A DNA stretch of 64,000 nucleotides. Origin: Telopea speciosissima. Its lineage: Eukaryota; Streptophyta; Magnoliopsida; Proteales; Proteaceae. This document shows, one piece after another, positions 59,376-64,000 of the stretch (position 1 is the stretch's first letter; every line of letters begins with the position of its first letter). The notes beneath the pieces are model-generated. The model was not told where the DNA came from, made no database searches, and worked only from the letters and a program-made list of their open reading frames with translations. The stretch covers positions 28,637,267 through 28,701,266 of the forward strand of contig NC_057920.1 of the NCBI RefSeq assembly GCF_018873765.1, read 5' to 3'. The translations under genes and the position numbers were made by a program.

Positions 59376-60886
59376 GAAAAAATTACTTGGACACCCCCTA
59401 GACTATGGCCATTTTGCTTATTTTCCCCAATTTTTCAAACAATTACTTGAACACCCCCTATAGTCTACCATTTCTTTCAAGTAGGTCATGTCCATTAGTT
59501 TAGTGATGAAGTCATCGGTTAAATTTTTTGTAATGCCTAAACTACCCTTAAGGTGTAGTGAAGTGACAGATTTACCCCCCTTTTCCTCCTTCCTACAACC
59601 AAAAAAAAAAAAGGGCAACCATGGCTGCTATTTCAAAAACCATTAGGGCATCCAAGAAGATGGAGAGGATCGTCTTTGACGGTGAACAGAGCCATGATCA
59701 TGACGGCATCACAGCTTGCGACATATGATTAGGTGAAAGAGATGATACTTGGGAATGGTGTGATGAAAGATGGGCTTGGAACCCATGTGACTGTGAGATT
59801 TGCTACTAGATTTGTGGCTGCGGTAGCGTCAAATCCGGTGGATGTGATTAAGACAAGGGTGATGAATATGAAGGTGGAGGCGAGGGCTGAGCCGCCCTAT
59901 TCCAGGACCATGGATTATGCTTTAAAGATAGTGAGGGGTGAGGGTCCAGTGGCTTTGTATAGGGGTTTTATTCCCATGATATCAAGGCAAGGCCCCTTTA
60001 CTGTGGTTCTGTTTGTGACGCTTGAGCAGGTTCGGAAGCTGCTCAAAGATTTCTGAAGTCTAAGAATCAAGAACTACGAAGTGGAAACTACTGTAATCAT
60101 CTCATCAGTTAGCATTTCTTTTATCTCTAATTTTGTTTTTAATTGATATATGGTATTCAAAAAACTAAATGAATCTAGTAGTTTGTGTTTAGAGATTACC
60201 CATGCTTGCTGTGATGAACTAGTAGTTTCTTAACCTAGATTGGAGTCTAGGTTAAGAAAATCAAAGTTGATGTTTGCTCAAATTAACTCTAATTCCAATC
60301 AAGCAAAAAGAGAAAAACAGGGTTTTAGGGTTGTAGTGTGTGATGGGCACCTGGATTTATGGGATTTGCTGTTCTGAGGGAAATTGCACGTGGGGTCCAT
60401 CATTTCCAAGGATGTTTTATAATTCTGGACTTTTTGGAGTAGGGTTCATTATTTTGGGTTCCCCATTCTGATGGTGGTGGACATGAAATGCGGCGAGGTC
60501 AATGGGAGAGGAAACAAATCAAATAGGTGGTGGGCGCCGACGATGGTGAGGTTGCGAATAGGGACACCTGGTTTGGGCATTACAGTACAAGGTCTGTTCA
60601 AGTAATTGTTTGAACAGTCATGCGGCAGATGCAATGCAATAGGGGGTAGGGGTGGTGGGGTTGCAGGAGGAGGAAGAAGAAGAAGAAGGAGGAGGAGAAG
60701 GGGGGTACATCTGTCAATTTCACTGTTTTCTATTGAATAGGAGATAAGGGTAAAATGGACATTTCAAATTAAACACTAATAGCAGACTAACACCATCAGA
60801 TTTCAGGGGGTGTCAAGTAATTGTTTGAAAATTTGGGGATAGTAAGCAAAAGGGTCATAGTCTAGGGGGTGTCCAAGTAATTTTCT
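59376..60886. mobile_element. Pack-MULE carrying a mitochondrial carrier gene fragment
   Basis: The left end GAAAAAATTACTTGGACACC and the inverted right end (reverse complement GAAAATTACTTGGACACC) continue as inverted repeats for roughly 95 bases, through 'ttttgctta', 'caaacaattacttga' and 'caccccct'. A direct repeat atatactatt (59366-59375 and 60887-60896) is a 9-10-bp target duplication, right for Mutator-like elements. No transposase is present. The interior holds the 3' part of a dicarboxylate-carrier gene in plus orientation, followed by GA-rich sequence (60664-60700). Confidence 0.85.
59621..60056 (+). pseudogene. DIC: Mitochondrial dicarboxylate carrier, captured 3' fragment
   Basis: From 59667 the frame reads 'GSSLTVNRAMIMTASQLATY', then TAG at 59730-59732 (a Gln position), then 'VKEMILGNGVMKDGLGTHV' and on to the stop at 60054-60056. 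'NPVDVIKTRVMNMKV' is the carrier signature P-x-D-x-x-K-x-R of the third repeat. 'LYRGFIPMISRQGPFTVVLF' and 'LEQVRKLLKDF' match the C-terminus of plant DIC proteins (DIC1-3, formerly PUMP4-6). Intact carriers exchange malate, oxaloacetate or succinate for phosphate or sulfate across the inner mitochondrial membrane. The first carrier repeat and much of the second are absent, and 59621-59666 (another frame) is a shifted remnant. It is not functional as a carrier. Confidence 0.93.
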
Positions 60887-60896
60887 ATATACTATT

Positions 60897-60998
60897 TCAT
60901 CAAAGATTTGGCTGTAAATTTAAATGTCTTTTGGGAATGTTAAGAACATACCTTAAATAATCCTAACATATGAGGGTGCTGGTATTCCTACTTATTAA
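60897..60998. other. Spacer between Pack-MULE and C3 LTR
   Basis: About 100 AT-rich bases with no feature. Confidence 0.5.
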
Positions 60999-61627
60999 TG
61001 TTAGTCAAATAGCAGTCCATGGGATCATGTCTAAAACCTGTGGTTGAATTTATCTGGGTCAGTCCATGGTCTCCCATGGTGACCCTAGGGCAATCAATTA
61101 TAAACCAGTTAGGTTTTACATCTCCTAGGTTAACCCATGGCTGCCCATGGGTGCCCTATTTTAATTTTAGGGTTGCCCATGGTCACCCATGGGGACCTTG
61201 GTGTAACCCAATTAGGGTATGGTACAATAAAACCATTACCCAATCCTTCTCTTTCTTGTCCCATAAAATTATGGGATCCCTACGAGAGAGAAAATTCATC
61301 TCTTTTCTATCCCATGGAAAGTGAGATCCATCCTATACCCGAATGGGCAACGGAAAGAGATCGATTCAGATTTCTTTCATATCCCATGAATAATATATAA
61401 TTAAAACAAAAGGAATTAATAGAAACTTGCTAACCTGATGTGTCTCAAGTGTTGCTCCTCCAATAGATAGTGGTTCTTCCTCCAACAAGCACACCAGGTA
61501 AACAGAGCTGAACCTCCAATGGTGCAACCAAGGTTCTCCAAGTCAAAACCAGATCTTCTTCTTCAAATCTTCAAGAGCAATCCTGGGTTTCCAAAACCCT
61601 AACTCTCAAAAGCTAGAGAGCAAGAAG

Positions 61628-61673
<46 letters not shown>

Positions 61674-62761
61674 AAAATCGTGGAAGAAGGGGGGAGCACC
61701 CAAAACGCACAAGGCTGAAAAAGACATGGGGTTCCCCCTTCCACATTATTTTATAGTTTAAATAGATAGGGCTTCTAAAGCTCTGTTTGGATAAATCCCA
61801 GTGAGGGTCCATTTCTCTCTCTCATCTTTGACTTAAACCTGTTTAAACCTGGTGGGCTTCTAATTGGTGAAGAAGCAGAATTTAATAGGGAATAGTTTAA
61901 ATAATTATTTCTTTTATATTTAATAGATAAATAAAAATAGCACCTTACCCAATAAATTAAATAAACAATTAATTAATTAGCAAATTTTAATTATACCCTC
62001 ACATAATAATTAATCATTATATACCAACCCACCACTAATTAACATCATCAGTATGGAATCTAGGGCATGTACACATGTACTGCCAAACCCCATTTCATAG
62101 AACCTGTCCATACAAGAGCGTCTATGTACGTGATCGGATCCCGTAAAACACGATAAAAAATTCTTCAATAAAACTACATATAATCTATCATTTTATGTAA
62201 AATAGCTTTTGCAAAAACCATTTCTAAAACTGCACTAGATTTAGATTCCAATCCGACCATCCACAGACAATCTCTATCTTGATGTTCCCCAATCAAGTAG
62301 TGGTGACCATGTTGAGTAACTCTCTCACTCATGAAGTGTTTGCGCATTCCCAAAACACCGGCTTTGACCTTCTTGAATCTCAATCATTAATGTCCAAAGA
62401 ATGCGATCATATTTTACAGTAACGTGGTCCTCTCAGGTGTAGGGTCTCGGTGACACATGTCTATCTCATCCGTAATACATGAGGGAATCGACAAAGAAGA
62501 TTCTTCTCCAATGCACATCATATTGTGCACTCGCATTTGTACCCCGACATCAACATGTCTAGGCATATCCAATGAGATGATCACATAATAAGGCTGTCCA
62601 GTCCTAACCGTAGTCGTGACTACCATTTTAGGTAAAACTTACGGACACATAATGCTTAAAAAGTTTATATCGCATGTGATAATATTAAACCATAATGTAT
62701 AAAAGGTTCAATACAAAGTAAACCGGACCGAACCAATTTTGATGGACACATAAATCCGACA
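60999..62761 (-). repeat. C3 LTR (C2 family), minus strand
   Basis: On the plus strand it reads TGTTAGTCAAAT...AATCCGACA, so on the minus strand it starts TGTCGGATTT and ends TTGACTAACA (1763 bp). It aligns with the C2 LTR 47618-49328. A perfect GA repeat of about 20 units (61631-61671) lies where C2 has a shorter CT/GA tract. The tract 'tctcccacttgtac' (62764-62777), read on the minus strand, is the polypurine tract, so this is the 3' LTR of C3. Confidence 0.9.
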
Positions 62762-63738
62762 ATCTCCCACTTGTACATCAAAGCCAATTTCCCATACATT
62801 TTAAACCCATGCCCTCCATGAGTGTTTCAAACACTGCAGGAGACAAACCCTTTGTCATGGCATCTGACACATTTTCAGTCGTGTCCACTTTGGAGACACT
62901 CACGTTGCCCTGCTAGATAATCTCTTTGATGAGGTAATACTTCCACTGCACATGCTTGTTCCTATAATAAGCCCTAGGATCCTTAGCTTGTGCAATGGCC
63001 CTTCTGTTGTCACATAACAAGGGAATGGGGCCCTTTACAAGGTCAGAGATTACCTCCAAATCTTATAAGAACTACCTCAGCCAAACACCTTCTTTTGCTG
63101 CATCACAAGCTGCAAGGTATTCTGCTTCGACAGTGGAATCGGCTATAGAATTTTATTTTGTACTCCGCCACACAATGGTACCTCCACCCATTAGATATAC
63201 CATCCTAAACGTGGATTTTCTGTCATCCTTATCAGTCTGGAAATCTGAGTCTGTGTAACCCAGAACTGACAACTGATCATATCCAAAAACCAAGAAATAA
63301 TCCTTAGTCCTTCTCAGGTACTTTAGGATATTCTTGACAGCAGTCCAATGCTCTCGTCAAGGATTAGACTGGTAATGACTCATAATACCTACTGCACAGC
63401 AAATGTCCGGCCTCGTACACAACATAGCATACATAAGGCTCCATATTTCTGAAGCATAGGGAGTCTTCCTCATCTCTTCAATGTCTGTCTGAGACTGAGG
63501 ACATTGAAATTTCGTAAGACTGACTCCATGTCGGAAAGGGACACTTCCCCATTTGGAGTTCTCTATAGTAAATCTGGTCAGGACTTTGTCTATATAGGTA
63601 GCCTATGATAAGCCTAATATCCTTTTCTGGCGATCTCTTACGAGTTTGATCCCAAGGATATAGTTGGACCAAGATCTTTCATCAAAAAAGTAGTGGACAA
63701 CCACTGCTTTACCGATGAAAGAAACCCTACATCCTTAT
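62762..63738 (-). pseudogene. C3 reverse transcriptase (end) and RNase H, decayed
   Basis: Read on the minus strand from 63738: 'KDVGFLSSVKQWLSTTF', just after the position of the YVDD box; 'IKLVRDRQKRILGLS'; 'RHGVSLTKFQCPQSQTD'; 'YTDSDFQTDKDDRKSTF'; 'ADSTVEAEYLAACDAAKEGV'; 'CDNRRAIAQAKDP' and 'ENVSDAMTKGLS'. This matches the end of C2 pol. Upstream pol is cut off at 63739 by another LTR. Frameshifts and stops are present. Confidence 0.88.
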
Positions 63739-64000
63739 TGTAGGTCAATCCTACGGTCCATGGGATCATGGTGGTTCACCTTGGTAAACCAATAAAAATT
63801 ATGTTTCAAGTTTTGTAATTTAGGGACTCCAAGGTTGTCCCTAGGGAACCCTAATCTGGCTTGGGCATCCTATTTTCAATTTTAGGGTTTTTCATGGTTG
63901 CCCATGGTGCCCTACTGGAACCCTATTAGGGTTTGGTATGACAAACCAATGCCCAGTCCATCCTTTTGACGTCCCATGAAATTATTGGGATCCATGTCAT
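63739..64000 (-). mobile_element. End of another C2/C3-type LTR, running off the window
   Basis: On the plus strand it begins TGTAGGTCAATCC and continues with 'ggtccatgggatcatg', 'cccatggtgcccta' and 'ccctattagggtttggta'. That text matches the terminal ~260 bases of the C3 LTR at 60999-61270 and, inverted, the end of the C2 LTR. It interrupts C3 reverse transcriptase, so it is a separate insertion of the same LTR group. The rest lies beyond the window. Confidence 0.8.

Noticed and set aside
59733..60056. Treating the DIC reading as an active gene
   Set aside because: It lacks the first carrier repeat and much of the second, has an in-frame TAG and an upstream frameshift, and lies inside MULE ends.

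Overview
The window looks like nuclear DNA from a flowering plant. It is AT-rich and made mostly of LTR retrotransposons of plant type: Ty1/copia and Ty3/gypsy elements primed by initiator-Met tRNA, with binding sites TGGTATCAGAGC or close variants. It also carries hAT and Mutator-like DNA transposons, LINE and SINE fragments, and one clearly intact host gene, an intronless SAUR auxin-response gene. I cannot name the species. No tRNA, rRNA, CRISPR or bacterial-style operon was seen.

Layout. 1-4.9 kb: the 3' part of a long gypsy-like LTR, then a second LTR-like block with a TATA box. 4.9-22.9 kb: a four-level nest. A minus-strand copia (C5; LTR 22416-22874) is split by a hAT transposon (6873-21253, 8-bp target duplication). 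The hAT holds a complete copia (C1; 9741-20397, duplication GATGT), and the 5' LTR of C1 holds a solo LTR (10340-12147). 22.9-35.1 kb: a second wrecked copia (C4) broken by a 5'-truncated LINE (15-bp duplication), a 3.35-kb solo gypsy LTR (duplication ACCGG), a short LTR-like insert, an unexplained block, a Mutator-like element with ~120-bp inverted termini, and a solo LTR of the C1 family (duplication CCCTC). Removing these insertions in thought brings the gag and reverse transcriptase reading back together.

36.1-38.3 kb: a GC-rich pair of direct repeats full of minisatellite units. 38.6-40 kb: LINE debris and two small MITEs. 40.4-41.3 kb: the SAUR gene on the minus strand, with a TATA-like box and a TGTCTC auxin-response motif. 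42.8-49.3 kb: copia C2 with only its 3' LTR recognised. 50.6-52.8 kb: unassigned sequence, part of it possibly organellar. 53.1-57.5 kb: a gypsy-like LTR, primer site, an internal region whose only protein-like reading is antisense, and a partial second LTR. 57.5-59.4 kb: minisatellite, SINE fragment and hAT-like debris. 59.4-60.9 kb: a Pack-MULE carrying the 3' part of a mitochondrial dicarboxylate carrier gene. 61-64 kb: a minus-strand copia of the C2 family (C3), cut by another LTR of the same group that runs off the window.

The genes do not form a pathway. The retrotransposon reading frames all carry stops or frameshifts and are pseudogenes. The window is best read as a layered record of transposon insertions around one small auxin-responsive gene.
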